Shown: positions 25,386 to 34,176, counted from the first letter of the stretch. The stretch: 64,000 bases of DNA from Bacteroidota bacterium (GCA_023422565.1 JAFAGR010000021.1:15869-79868); one strand, 5' to 3'. The notes: a model not told the origin generated them from the sequence alone. Program-made: numbers and translations.

Positions 25386-27086
25386 TTACGGGCGCATATC
25401 TACCACCTTTAATTGCAGTGTGGTTTCCCCGTTCCATTCGTTTTCATCAATCGTGTAAACAATGTCGAATGGTTTTGACAGATCAATATTCTGAAATGAC
25501 TCTTTCAAATTAAAACCAATTCCCGAAAACACAACTCCTTCATGCTTCACCACAATTCTTGCATGCTCATCTTTCACCAACCGGCTGCTAATATTGGTTA
25601 CTCCGCGTGTTAGAAAAACAGGGCGCATGTTTTCAGGGCCGTAGGGTTCCATGGCTTGCACCTGCCGGTAAAATTTAAAATTGATTTCTGAAAAAGGGAT
25701 CTCTGCATCAATAATAACCTCCGGCGTTAGCATATGCTCCTCAATTGAGGAAGAAACCACTTCGTCAAACCTGCTCATAAAATCGTTAAGCTTTTCCGGA
25801 AGCAAACTCAGCCCCGCCGCTGCAAAGTGCCCTCCGTAGGCTACAAGGTGTTCTCGGCATGCATAGATAGCTTCATACAAATTAAACCCGGGCACACTTC
25901 GCGCGCTGCCTGATACGAGGTCGCCGCTTCGTGTAAGCACCACTGTGGGTTTGTAATGTTTTTCTATCAGCCGCGAGGCAACGATTCCTACAACACCTTT
26001 GTGCCAGTGTTCGCTGTAAACCACATTCGATTTTCGCGAGAGCATTACCGGGTCTGATTCAATGATCTCCAACGCCTCCGCAGTAATCGTTTTGTCGGCC
26101 TCGCGCCGGTCTGTATTATCTGAATGCAGGGCAGAAGCCAGCTCCATCGCTCTTGCCGGATCGGTTTCCACAAACAGCTCCACTGCCTTTCTCGCATCAT
26201 CCATTCTTCCTGCCGCATTCACGCGCGGTGCAATAATGAACACTACATTGGTTATAGACATTGGCCCCTTGGTCTCCGCTTTATTTTTCAGCGCAAGAAT
26301 TCCCGCACAAGGCTTCAGGTTAATCTTCATCAAACCGAAATATGCAAGTATGCGGTTCTCACCCGTCATTGGAACAATGTCGGCCGCAATCGCCGTGGCT
26401 ACGAGATCAAGAAATTCAGTTACCTCTTTGGGCGACATTCTAAATCGTTCTGCCAATGCGCTCATCAACTTATAGCCTACGCCGCATCCGCAGAGATCTT
26501 TATAGGGATAATTACAATCAACCTGTTTTGGATTGAGAACGGCAACAGCATCGGGAATTTTTTTATCGGGAAGATGATGATCACAAATAATAAAATCTAT
26601 GCCCAGGCTTTTGGCGTAATCAACCAGTTCCACCGATTTAATGCCGCAATCTAAACTTATAATAAGTGTTCTCTTTGTGTCAAGGGCGTGATCGATCCCC
26701 ATCTTGCTTACGCCATAGCCCTCACGGTAACGGTGCGGAATATAAAAATCAACCTGGTCGCCATGCGGTGCAAGTTTTTTCAAAAAACGAAACATTGCTG
26801 CTACGGCCGTAGTGCCGTCAACATCATAGTCCCCAAAAACAAGTATTCTTTCGTTTCGTTCAATTGCTCGAATTATTCTGTTCACCGCTTTCTCCATATC
26901 CTTCATCAGCCAGGGAGAATGCAGGTTTTCCAGCCTTGGCGAAAAGAAATCATTTACCTCCGCTGCATTTTTTAAACCGCGTTGATAAAGAATTTTGCAA
27001 ATCGAAGTTGGGTAACCGGTTTCGAGAGAAAGTTGCGAAACCGCGTCCGGAGAAAAAGGCAATATGGTCCATCGGCGCTGCATCAA
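25386..27086 (-). CDS. recJ: Single-stranded-DNA-specific exonuclease RecJ
   Basis: 566 residues, full length. DHH phosphoesterase motifs: RILVFGDYDVDGTTA (I), IISLDCGI (II), IICDHHLPD (III), and the DHHA1 domain with SEHWHKGVVGIVASR and YGGHFAAAG. A C-terminal OB-fold domain follows. It degrades single-stranded DNA 5' to 3' in recombination and mismatch repair. The start codon overlaps the stop of the polyprenyl synthase gene by 4 bases (ATGA), implying translational coupling. Confidence 0.95.
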   Translation of the reverse strand: MMQRRWTILPFSPDAVSQLSLETGYPTSICKILYQRGLKNAAEVNDFFSPRLENLHSPWLMKDMEKAVNRIIRAIERNERILVFGDYDVDGTTAVAAMFRFLKKLAPHGDQVDFYIPHRYREGYGVSKMGIDHALDTKRTLIISLDCGIKSVELVDYAKSLGIDFIICDHHLPDKKIPDAVAVLNPKQVDCNYPYKDLCGCGVGYKLMSALAERFRMSPKEVTEFLDLVATAIAADIVPMTGENRILAYFGLMKINLKPCAGILALKNKAETKGPMSITNVVFIIAPRVNAAGRMDDARKAVELFVETDPARAMELASALHSDNTDRREADKTITAEALEIIESDPVMLSRKSNVVYSEHWHKGVVGIVASRLIEKHYKPTVVLTRSGDLVSGSARSVPGFNLYEAIYACREHLVAYGGHFAAAGLSLLPEKLNDFMSRFDEVVSSSIEEHMLTPEVIIDAEIPFSEINFKFYRQVQAMEPYGPENMRPVFLTRGVTNISSRLVKDEHARIVVKHEGVVFSGIGFNLKESFQNIDLSKPFDIVYTIDENEWNGETTLQLKVVDMRP

Positions 27087-28045
27087 TATGATCTGTCTGT
27101 GGTGTATCTCACCAATTCTTCAAGTGCATTCCTTTCTTCCGATTCGGGGTAAGTGAACAGAATTTCCAGTGCTTCGTCGCGATATTTTTTCATCATCGTT
27201 TCTGCATAGCTGATGCCGCCGGCCTTTATAACGGTGTCGATCACACGCTGAATTTTTGCCTTGTTCTCGTTTTCGTTTTTTACGATATATATCAATTCCC
27301 TCCGCGTTTCACGGTCTGAATTCTTCAGGGTGTAGATAAGAGGCAGGGTGAGTTTTTTTTCCCGTATGTCGTTGCCGGTGGGTTTGCCCACGTCCTGCGT
27401 GCCATAATCAAAAAGATCATCCTTTATCTGGAAAGCAATTCCCACTTTTTCGCCGAATTTCTTCATTACATCCGCCTTGGCCTTATCGCCGCTGGTACTG
27501 TATGCGCCCACCGCGCAGGCAGAGGAAAGGAGAGAGGCGGTCTTGCTTTTAATGATCTCAAAATACACTTCCTCATCAATATCAAGCCGTCGCGCTTTTT
27601 CCATTTGAAGAAGTTCGCCTTCGCTCATTTGCTTGACGGCTTCAGATAAAATATGAAGATGCTCGAAATCATTATTTGAGGTGGAAAGTAAAAGCCCTTT
27701 TGAGAGAAGGTAATCGCCGACCAGAACTGCTATCTTATTCTTCCACACTGCATTAATGGAAAAAAAACCCCTTCTCTCCATAGACTCATCCACCACATCA
27801 TCATGTACCAGGGTGGCCGTATGCAATAATTCAACAAGGGATGCGGCGCGATAGGTTCCTTCATTCACCTGGCCGTTCAGCCGCGCACTCAAAAACACGA
27901 ACATCGGGCGTAACTGCTTGCCTTTCCGTTTAATTATGTACTTCATAATACGGTCCAGCATCGGCGTATTGCTCTTTACAGCTTCGGCAAATTTGCGCTC
28001 AAAAATTTCCAGTTCTTCCCCAATAACTTTCTTAACAGCCTTCAT
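27083..28045 (-). CDS. All-trans polyprenyl diphosphate synthase
   Basis: 320 residues, trans-isoprenyl synthase. First Asp-rich motif is HDDVVDES (DDxxD) and the second is IKDDLFDYG; also GKQLRP near residue 42 and the KTASLLSSACAVGA segment. It chains isopentenyl diphosphate onto an allylic primer, most likely to make the menaquinone side chain. Small residues before the first motif suggest a long-chain product (inference). It is the first gene of a recJ-containing unit. Confidence 0.92.
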   Translation of the reverse strand: MKAVKKVIGEELEIFERKFAEAVKSNTPMLDRIMKYIIKRKGKQLRPMFVFLSARLNGQVNEGTYRAASLVELLHTATLVHDDVVDESMERRGFFSINAVWKNKIAVLVGDYLLSKGLLLSTSNNDFEHLHILSEAVKQMSEGELLQMEKARRLDIDEEVYFEIIKSKTASLLSSACAVGAYSTSGDKAKADVMKKFGEKVGIAFQIKDDLFDYGTQDVGKPTGNDIREKKLTLPLIYTLKNSDRETRRELIYIVKNENENKAKIQRVIDTVIKAGGISYAETMMKKYRDEALEILFTYPESEERNALEELVRYTTDRSY

Positions 28046-28247
28046 TTCTAAAAAGAAAGCAAGATAATGCAGCCTCCAGCGTCAATCAATTTTAATTTGG
28101 GGTATGCCTCTTTGCAAAGCGTTAACAATTCGGAATAATATTTGTTTTATTTGGGCCGTGATGCAGCAGATGTGTTTAAGCGGCACTCCGTATGTACAAA
28201 AAACCTTTGATTATTAAAAGTTTACTGCGCAAATAAGTGCGAAAAGT

Positions 28248-28278
28248 TTTGGTTTTTAGGCTTATGTGAATAAATTTG
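28248..28278 (+). promoter_or_regulatory. Promoter TTTG-N19-TAAATTTG of the OmpA-type gene
   Basis: TTTG at 28248-28251 and TAAATTTG at 28271-28278 with 19-base spacing is an almost ideal Bacteroidota promoter. The leader is about 40 bases. This is the best promoter match in the window, fitting a highly expressed outer-membrane protein. Confidence 0.8.
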
Positions 28279-28323
28279 CAACTAATCAACTCGTATATTT
28301 AGAAATCTATCAATCATTTAGTT

Positions 28324-29949
28324 ATGGCAAGCAAAAAGTTTAGTTTAATAATGGCGGTGTTCCTCTGGGTAAGCGGAGCTACTGCACAACAGACAGGAAG
28401 TACAAGCGGATATGATGTTTACGATTCATCTGTTATCACCAATAAAAGAATGCCTCAGCAAAATGAGTTCTGGAATAACTCCTACAACTTCCCTTCAAAA
28501 CCAAGGAATATGTGGGAGATTGGGATATCAGGCGGTGCTTTTAACGTGATTGGAGACGTTCCTACAAAATTTCCAACCCTTGGCTTCGCAGCACATGTGA
28601 GAAAAGCTTTAGGTTATGTTTTTTCACTTCGTTTGCAATACCTGAACGGAACGGGTATTGGGCAAAGCTGGATGGCTGCGGAGAATTATCAGAAGAATCT
28701 TCCGCTCTCTTCATTGTATAGCGCGATTGACAGCCGGAGCGGCGTAAATACCACCACTATTCCCGGCCGTGATGCCGAAGTGGTTTTTTACAACTATAAA
28801 AACCGCACGCAAGACCTGAGCTTACAAGGTATTGTAACCCTCAACAACATTCGCTTCCATAAGAATAAAACCGCTTTCGTACTGTATGGCGGTGCAGGTA
28901 TCGGTGCTACAGCCTACAGGGTGAAAATAAATGCATTGAATGATGAAAATGGAGGGGGAACTTACTCCGACCTATACCTTCAGGCGCTGAATTTGCCGGA
29001 CGGATACAAAAATCGTAAAGACGTTCTTGACCTGTTGAAAGATGGTATGGACGATACTTACGAAACCGATGCACAGAATAATGGCGATCGCCGTCCAAAG
29101 CTGGGTAACAACACGCTTCGTTTTTCAACTACGGTGTTAGCGGGTGTTGCGTTCAAACTCGGAAAACGTATCAATCTTGCTCTTGAAAACCGTCACACCT
29201 TCCTCAGAGATGATCTGTTAGATGGTCAGCAATGGCAGGAACATCCACAGGGTGATGCGGTTACTACCGGCAACTGGGATTCTTATAACTATGTATCTCT
29301 CGGTTTAAATTTCAACCTTGGTGCTAAATCTGTTGAACCACTCTGGTGGCTGAATCCGCTGGATTATGCATACGGAGAGCTTAACAACCCACGCCATATG
29401 AAATTGCCAAAACCTGTGTTTGATGATGCAGACGGGGACGGTGTGGTTGACCAGCTTGATCGTGAGCCGAATACACCTGCAGGTTGCCCTGTAGATACTC
29501 ACGGTGTAACGCTTGATACAGATGGCGACGGTGTTCCTGATTGCAAAGACAAGCAGCTAATCACTCCAACCGAGTGCCAGCCTGTTGATGCGGACGGTGT
29601 GGGCAAATGCCCGGATCCTGAATGTTGCAAGAACGCAGTTCCTGTAGCAGAAGCCTGCCCATGCGATTATCCAAGCATTACTTTCACAGGTACTTCATCA
29701 ACCCTCAGCTCTAATGCACGCACTATGCTTGCTAACGTGGCTACGAAAATGAAAGGAAGCCCTGATTGCAACATTACGCTGAACGGATATCCTGAAACTT
29801 CAAAAGCTTCTCAGGCAAACTGCCAGCGCAGGCTTGATGCAATTAAGAAATACCTTGTTGAAAAAGAAGGTATCAGTGCAGACAGGATTTCTACCAACTG
29901 CGAAATCGGCGGTGGCGATAAAAATACCGTTGATGTAAAATGCCAGTAA
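28324..29949 (+). CDS. OmpA-family outer-membrane protein with TSP3 repeats
   Basis: 541 residues. Signal peptide 1-21 (SGATAQ). Residues about 50-350 form a beta-barrel with many aromatic strand ends (MWEIGISGGAFNVIGDVPTKFPTLGFAAHVR, INLALENRHTFL, YVSLGLNFNLG). Residues about 365-435 carry calcium-type thrombospondin-3 repeats (DADGDGVVDQLDREPNTPAGCP, DTDGDGVPDCKDK) with several Cys. The C-terminal 90 residues are an OmpA-like peptidoglycan-binding domain (SSNARTMLANVATKM... CQRRLDAIKKYLVEKEGISADRI), although the usual GHTD box is replaced. It links the outer membrane to the wall. Closed by a terminator. Confidence 0.9.
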   Translation: MASKKFSLIMAVFLWVSGATAQQTGSTSGYDVYDSSVITNKRMPQQNEFWNNSYNFPSKPRNMWEIGISGGAFNVIGDVPTKFPTLGFAAHVRKALGYVFSLRLQYLNGTGIGQSWMAAENYQKNLPLSSLYSAIDSRSGVNTTTIPGRDAEVVFYNYKNRTQDLSLQGIVTLNNIRFHKNKTAFVLYGGAGIGATAYRVKINALNDENGGGTYSDLYLQALNLPDGYKNRKDVLDLLKDGMDDTYETDAQNNGDRRPKLGNNTLRFSTTVLAGVAFKLGKRINLALENRHTFLRDDLLDGQQWQEHPQGDAVTTGNWDSYNYVSLGLNFNLGAKSVEPLWWLNPLDYAYGELNNPRHMKLPKPVFDDADGDGVVDQLDREPNTPAGCPVDTHGVTLDTDGDGVPDCKDKQLITPTECQPVDADGVGKCPDPECCKNAVPVAEACPCDYPSITFTGTSSTLSSNARTMLANVATKMKGSPDCNITLNGYPETSKASQANCQRRLDAIKKYLVEKEGISADRISTNCEIGGGDKNTVDVKCQ

Positions 29950-29978
29950 TTGTTTTCTAAATATTGATTTTTAAAAAG

Positions 29979-30008
29979 AGCCCTTCTGAAAAGAGGGGCT
30001 TTTTTTTC
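29979..30008 (+). terminator. Intrinsic terminator after the OmpA-type gene
   Basis: AGCCCTTCT / AGAGGGGCT stem (one G-T pair), short A-rich loop, then T8. Confidence 0.9.
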
Positions 30009-30009
30009 A

Positions 30010-30156
30010 TAGTTCCTAGTCGTTAGTTCGTAGTCGATTGTTCCTTCAAACTCGTAATTCGACATCGTACACCGTAAATCGTGCACCGTAAATCGTACAC
30101 CGTAAATCGTACACCGTAAATCGTACATCGTAAATCGTACATCGTAATCCGTACAT
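30010..30156. repeat. Twenty-one phase-locked heptamers
   Basis: Begins at the end of the terminator: TAGTTCC, TAGTCGT, TAGTTCG, TAGTCGA, TTGTTCC, TTCAAAC, TCGTAAT, TCGACAT, then CGTACAC/CGTAAAT words alternating to 30156 (CGTAAAT occurs five times). No indel breaks the 7-base register over 147 bases. Confidence 0.9.
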
Positions 30157-30162
30157 AATTTT

Positions 30163-30226
30163 GGGCGTTCCCGCCGCGGCGGGCGGGCTATTGGCACTGC
30201 ACGGCAGTGCTGCCTATCCCTAACGC
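30163..30226 (+). repeat. GGGCGT...AACGC element, copy 1
   Basis: 64 bp. The ends are GGGCGTTCCC and CTATCCCTAACGC (GCGTT/AACGC are complementary). Inside is a CCCGCC/GGCGGG stem, the core GGGCTATTGGC, and a perfect 7-bp hairpin GCACTGC-ACG-GCAGTGC. Related copies are at 43318-43404 (minus) and 48358-48423. It sits between a heptamer array and an octamer array. Confidence 0.85.
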
Positions 30227-30257
30227 GGGCATGCGTTTATGCAAAACATATCCCAAC

Positions 30258-30457
30258 AAACCAATAAACCAACAAACCAATAAACCAACAAACCATCAAA
30301 CCAACAAACCAATAAACTAACAAACCAACAAACTAACAAACCATCAAACTAACAAACCATCAAACCAACAAACCATCAAACCATCAAACCAACAAACCAT
30401 CAAACCAACAAACTAATAAACCAACAAACTAATAAACCAACAAACTAACAAACCACC
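30258..30457. repeat. Twenty-five phase-locked octamers (AAACCAAC type)
   Basis: 200 bases, exactly 25 octamers with no insertion or deletion. Each begins AAAC followed by CAAC (9 units), CATC (6), TAAC (4), CAAT (3), TAAT (2) or CACC (1). The strand holds no G. This is not a CRISPR array: there are no spacers. The whole 29950-30500 gap consists of terminator, heptamers, GGGCGT element and this array. Confidence 0.95.
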
Positions 30458-30500
30458 CCCTTTGGCTGTTTTTTTGTTGAATTGGAGTAAAACGACAATT

Positions 30501-30698
30501 ATGAAACAGGATAAGCACAACCCGCCACAAGACGGCAAGCCGCAAACCGGTAAGGATGTAAAAAAGGATATGCCCGTAAAAAACCCGATGACGGATGATA
30601 AAAAAAGGGCCGCATCTGAAACCCCGGGCCTTAACCAGGAAAGAACTACACGTGATGATTTATTTCCATCTGATGGGGATAATTTGACGAATGTTTAA
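30501..30698 (+). CDS. Small hydrophilic hypothetical protein
   Basis: 65 residues from the ATG at 30501 (MKQDKHNPPQDGKPQTGK). An in-frame start at 30462 would add 13 residues directly after the octamer array and is less likely. The product is very polar, rich in Lys, Asp, Pro and Asn, with no Cys and no membrane segment, so it is probably disordered. Family unknown. A heptamer array starts 5 bases after its stop. Confidence 0.55.
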   Translation: MKQDKHNPPQDGKPQTGKDVKKDMPVKNPMTDDKKRAASETPGLNQERTTRDDLFPSDGDNLTNV

Positions 30699-30702
30699 GA
30701 AG

Positions 30703-30789
30703 GGTGCAGGTTACACGGTTAATGGTACAGGTTAAGGGGTAAAAGACAATTGACTACCAACTACCGTCCCTACTGTCCTAAAAGTCCTT
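30703..30789. repeat. Heptamer array passing into a nonamer array
   Basis: GGTGCAG, GTTACAC, GGTTAAT, GGTACAG, GTTAAGG, GGTAAAA, GACAATT, GACTACC, AACTACC (30703-30765) keep a 7-base register. They are followed by GTCC words spaced exactly 9 apart (30766, 30775, 30784). The nonamer family recurs at 48526-48561. Confidence 0.75.
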
Positions 30790-30864
30790 TGAATAAAAGT
30801 TGCCTGTTATTAGGAAGACCCCAAATCAGGAACTATTAACAAGGAACTAATTAAGAATTTTCCC

Positions 30865-30872
30865 TAATTTTG
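30865..30872 (+). promoter_or_regulatory. -7 box TAATTTTG upstream of bamD
   Basis: TAATTTTG matches TAnnTTTG and ends 8 bases before the bamD ATG, giving a leader of at most a few bases. No -33 TTG found. Confidence 0.5.
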
Positions 30873-30880
30873 CCCACTTT

Positions 30881-31702
30881 ATGCGGAATCTCTTTTTATT
30901 ATTGGCAGTTTCCCTGTTTTTAACTTCCTGCGGCAATTTTGCGAAGGTGCAAAAGAGCAAAGACCCTGAATACAAGTTGAAAAAGGCAGATGAGTACTTT
31001 GCGAAAAAGAAGTACCGTTATGCTCAGCAGTTGTATGAGGAGCTTTTCACCGTTTATAAGGGCAATACAAAGTTTGAAGACTTGTATTATAAGTATGCGT
31101 ATAGTTTCTATCATATGGAACTGTATCGCGATGCGGAGAATTTATTCAAAGGTTATCTGGAAGTTTTTCCAACAAGCCCAAGGGCCGAGGAGATCGATTA
31201 CATGAGAGCTTATAGTTTTTATAAGCAATCGCCAAAGATCGATCTTGACCAGACCAATACGCAGAAAGCAATGATGATGATGCAAACCTTCATCAATACG
31301 CATCCGGGCTCGCCGAGAAACAAAGAGGCTTCGGAGATCATTGATCAATCTCGCCAAAAACTGGAAGCCAAGGAAGCCAGGGGCGCAAAACTGTATTACG
31401 ACCTTGGCCACTTCCGTGCTGCGGGCATTGCGTATGATAACCTGATGAACAGCTTTCCGGAGTCAACCAAGGCGGAAGAATATAAACTTCAGATCATAAA
31501 AGCATATTTCAAGTTTGCGCAGTTAAGTATTGAGAGCCGCAAGCTTGAACGCTATGAAAAAGTAATTCAGGAGTGTGATGATTTTGCCGATCGTTTTCCG
31601 GATGGAACACTTTCTAAAGAGGCAGAATCTTATAAAAATTTAAGTTTAAATCAAATCAAAGAATTAAAAAATGAGCAAGATCCGTCGTCAGCTAAGCTCT
31701 AA
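30881..31702 (+). CDS. bamD: Outer-membrane assembly lipoprotein BamD
   Basis: 273 residues. Lipobox LTSC (Cys 17), then five TPR-like repeats (ADEYFAKKKYRYAQQLYEELFTVYKGN, DLYYKYAYSFYHMELYRDAENLFKGYLEVFP and so on). This is the essential lipoprotein of the BAM complex that helps fold beta-barrels into the outer membrane. Its 3' end overlaps rpoZ by 32 bases in another frame. The conserved order bamD-rpoZ-coaBC-porD-DUF4296 is a typical Bacteroidota cluster. Confidence 0.93.
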   Translation: MRNLFLLLAVSLFLTSCGNFAKVQKSKDPEYKLKKADEYFAKKKYRYAQQLYEELFTVYKGNTKFEDLYYKYAYSFYHMELYRDAENLFKGYLEVFPTSPRAEEIDYMRAYSFYKQSPKIDLDQTNTQKAMMMMQTFINTHPGSPRNKEASEIIDQSRQKLEAKEARGAKLYYDLGHFRAAGIAYDNLMNSFPESTKAEEYKLQIIKAYFKFAQLSIESRKLERYEKVIQECDDFADRFPDGTLSKEAESYKNLSLNQIKELKNEQDPSSAKL

Positions 31703-32012
31703 TACAAGCAGCGTTGTTGAGCCCAAAAAATTATCCGAAATAAAAGAAAAAACAGGCAACCTGTATGAGTCCATCGCCATTATCGCGAAAAGGGCAAACC
31801 AGATAAATATTACCATTAAGGAAGAATTGCACAACAAACTTGAAGAGTTTGCAAGCCATACCGACAGCCTTGAAGAGATCCACGAAAACAAGGAGCAGAT
31901 CGAAATTTCACGTGCGTATGAGCGCATGCCAAATCCCGCTTTGCTGGCCACCACCGAATTTTTGGAAGAAAAAGTTTACTTCCGTCAAAACGATGAGGAT
32001 CTTTTCAGCTAA
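31671..32012 (+). CDS. rpoZ: RNA polymerase omega subunit (Bacteroidota Rpb6-like)
   Basis: 113 residues. The region NLYESIAIIAKRANQINITIKEELHNKL aligns with the omega/Rpb6 signature (…A..I..RA.QI...), and the C-terminal ISRAYERMPNPALLATTEFLEEKVYFR is characteristic of the Bacteroidota form. It binds the beta' subunit and aids assembly. The ATG lies inside the bamD reading frame, 32 bases before its stop, suggesting coupled translation. Confidence 0.9.
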   Translation: MSKIRRQLSSNTSSVVEPKKLSEIKEKTGNLYESIAIIAKRANQINITIKEELHNKLEEFASHTDSLEEIHENKEQIEISRAYERMPNPALLATTEFLEEKVYFRQNDEDLFS

Positions 32013-32053
32013 CAACATTTCCATTTCTTTTACATAAGAAACTATAATTTTAC

Positions 32054-32078
32054 CGACGGCGCCTGCCGTCGTTTTTTT
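32054..32078 (+). terminator. Intrinsic terminator directly abutting the coaBC start codon
   Basis: CGACGGC-GCCT-GCCGTCG followed by T7, and the next three bases are the coaBC ATG (32079-32081). It should end the bamD-rpoZ transcript, with any readthrough or a separate promoter serving coaBC. Confidence 0.85.
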
Positions 32079-33272
32079 ATGCTGGAAAATAAGAAAATAC
32101 TAATAGGAATTACCGGAAGCATCGCAGCTTATAAAGCGGCTACGCTGGTTCGCCTGTTGGTGAAGGCGGGCGCAACGGTGAAGGTGGTAATGACACCCTC
32201 CGCGAAAGATTTTATTTCGCCGCTCACGCTTTCCACGCTTTCAAAAAATCCGGTTCTTCACAGCCTTTCAGAAAATGATTCTTGGGCTAATCATGTAATG
32301 CTGGGCAGGTGGGCAGACCTGATGCTGATCGCGCCGCTAAGTTGCAATACGCTGGCAAAAATGGCAAACGGGCTGTGCGACAATTTATTGATGGCCGTCT
32401 ATCTTTCCGCAACCTGCAAAGTACTTGTTGCTCCGGCCATGGATGAAGACATGTGGTTGCACCCGTCCACAAAAGCGAACATTCAAAAGATACGGTCATA
32501 CGGCAACGAGGTTATTCCCGTAAATAATGGAGAACTGGCAAGCGGATTGAAAGGCGAGGGAAGAATGGCCGAACCCGAAGAGATCATTAAATTGTTGCGC
32601 AAGAAATTCTCAGAAGGGAAGCAGTTTGCAAATAAGAAAGTTTTAATTACTGCAGGGCCAACTTATGAGCCCATTGATCCTGTAAGGTTCATCGGGAATT
32701 TCAGCTCAGGCAAAATGGGCGTGGCGCTTGCCGAAGCGTTTCGCGATCGTGGTGCCGAGGTGACCCTCATAATGGGCCCGGGCTCTGCAAATGCTCCGGC
32801 CGGAGTGAATACAGTTCATGTAAAAACCGCGCAGGAAATGTATGATGCTTCATTAAAAGTTTTTTCTGAAACGGACGTGGCGGTTCTTTCCGCCGCAGTG
32901 GCAGACTACCGGCCGGTGGAAATGGCTGCGGAAAAAATTAAAAAGAGTTCCGATAATCTGAGTATTGAACTTACTAAAACTCCAGACATTCTAAAAGCTC
33001 TCGGTTCGCAGAAAAAGAACGGGCAAATAGTGATTGGTTTTGCGCTCGAAACATTCGATGAGGAGGCAAATGCAATCAAAAAACTTGAGGCTAAGAATGC
33101 CGACTTTATTGTGCTGAACTCACTGCGTGATGAGGGCGCGGGCTTCGGAACCGACACTAACAAAATTGTTATTTTTGACAGAATGGGCGGGCGTTTCACT
33201 TTTGAAACCAAAAGCAAAAAAGACGTGGCTGCCGATATAATAAACACCATTGCTTCCCATGCTAAAATTTAA
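32079..33272 (+). CDS. coaBC: Bifunctional phosphopantothenoylcysteine decarboxylase / synthetase
   Basis: 397 residues. N-terminal CoaC flavoprotein domain (GITGSIAAYKA, the ASANT-like SCNTLAKMANGLCDNLL and PAMDEDMW motif with the His-containing loop). C-terminal CoaB domain (TAGPTYEPIDPVRFIGNFSSGKMG, AAVADYRP, KTPDIL, GFALE). It makes 4'-phosphopantetheine from phosphopantothenate and cysteine in coenzyme A synthesis. The start is fixed by the family N-terminus. Its 3' end overlaps porD by 23 bases. Confidence 0.96.
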   Translation: MLENKKILIGITGSIAAYKAATLVRLLVKAGATVKVVMTPSAKDFISPLTLSTLSKNPVLHSLSENDSWANHVMLGRWADLMLIAPLSCNTLAKMANGLCDNLLMAVYLSATCKVLVAPAMDEDMWLHPSTKANIQKIRSYGNEVIPVNNGELASGLKGEGRMAEPEEIIKLLRKKFSEGKQFANKKVLITAGPTYEPIDPVRFIGNFSSGKMGVALAEAFRDRGAEVTLIMGPGSANAPAGVNTVHVKTAQEMYDASLKVFSETDVAVLSAAVADYRPVEMAAEKIKKSSDNLSIELTKTPDILKALGSQKKNGQIVIGFALETFDEEANAIKKLEAKNADFIVLNSLRDEGAGFGTDTNKIVIFDRMGGRFTFETKSKKDVAADIINTIASHAKI

Positions 33273-34176
33273 ATTCTTAATATTTCTTCTTGCAATAGCT
33301 TTTTATTCCGATGCGCAGGAATTAAACGCAAGAGTTTCTGTTGTGGCCAACCGGATCGGTAATAATGTGAACAGGAACACATTCACCACGTTGCAAACTG
33401 CACTCAACAATTTCATGAATAACAGGAAGTGGTCTGCCGACGGTTTTGATCCGAATGAAAAGATCGATTGCAACTTCCTCCTGAATCTCGAGCCCACGCA
33501 GGAACAGAATGTGTATTCAGCGCAACTTACCATACAGGCTGCAAGGCCGGTTTTCAATTCGAGTTACCAAAGCCCCCTGATAAATTTTAAAGACGAAAGC
33601 ATTGTGTTTAAGTATGTGGAATTTCAACAGCTTGAATTCAATGACAACCGCGTGTCGGGTTCAGATCCCCTTGTGTCTAACCTTACGGCAGTGTTTGCTT
33701 ATTATGCTAACATGATACTCGGCTTCGATTATAATTCCTTTTCCTTAAAAGGCGGCACATCTTATTTTCAAAAAGCGCAGAACATTGTAAATAATGCACC
33801 TGATGGCCGCGGAATAACCGGGTGGAAACCATTTGATGATGTGCGCAACAGGTATTGGCTTGTGGAGAATATGATAAATACCAGGTACAATGTGATGCAC
33901 GATATTTATTATAATTACTACCGCCTTGGAATGGACAAACTGTATGAGGATGAAAAGGCGGCCCGTGCCGAGCTGCTTAATGTGCTCGTTCTTTTGGAAA
34001 GTTTTAATTCAGATAATCCGAATACAATGATCAACCAGTTTTTCTTCCAGGGAAAATCTGCTGAATGGATCAATATCTTCCGCAAGGCAATGCCTCAGGA
34101 TAAGGTGAGGGCCCGTGAATTACTTGCCAAGCTTGACCTCACCAATGCAATTAAATACAAGGACGAATTGAAATGA
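33250..34176 (+). CDS. porD: Type IX secretion protein PorD (DUF4835)
   Basis: 308 residues with a signal peptide (1-20, YSDAQELNA) and the DUF4835 pattern: LNARVSVVANRIGNNVNRNTF, NDRVSGSDPLVSNLTAVFAYYANMILGFDYDSF-like segment, a GRGITGWKPFDD loop and the C-terminal helix-rich half. Such proteins are named PorD in type IX secretion systems and are periplasmic. It overlaps the coaBC 3' end and the next gene by 4 bases. With the sorting-tail protein at 13.5 kb it shows the organism uses type IX secretion. Confidence 0.88.
   Translation: MLPMLKFKFLIFLLAIAFYSDAQELNARVSVVANRIGNNVNRNTFTTLQTALNNFMNNRKWSADGFDPNEKIDCNFLLNLEPTQEQNVYSAQLTIQAARPVFNSSYQSPLINFKDESIVFKYVEFQQLEFNDNRVSGSDPLVSNLTAVFAYYANMILGFDYNSFSLKGGTSYFQKAQNIVNNAPDGRGITGWKPFDDVRNRYWLVENMINTRYNVMHDIYYNYYRLGMDKLYEDEKAARAELLNVLVLLESFNSDNPNTMINQFFFQGKSAEWINIFRKAMPQDKVRARELLAKLDLTNAIKYKDELK

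Noticed and set aside
30241..30457. CRISPR array
   Set aside because: The regular spacing suggests one, but there are no unique spacers; units are 8 bases and no cas genes are present.
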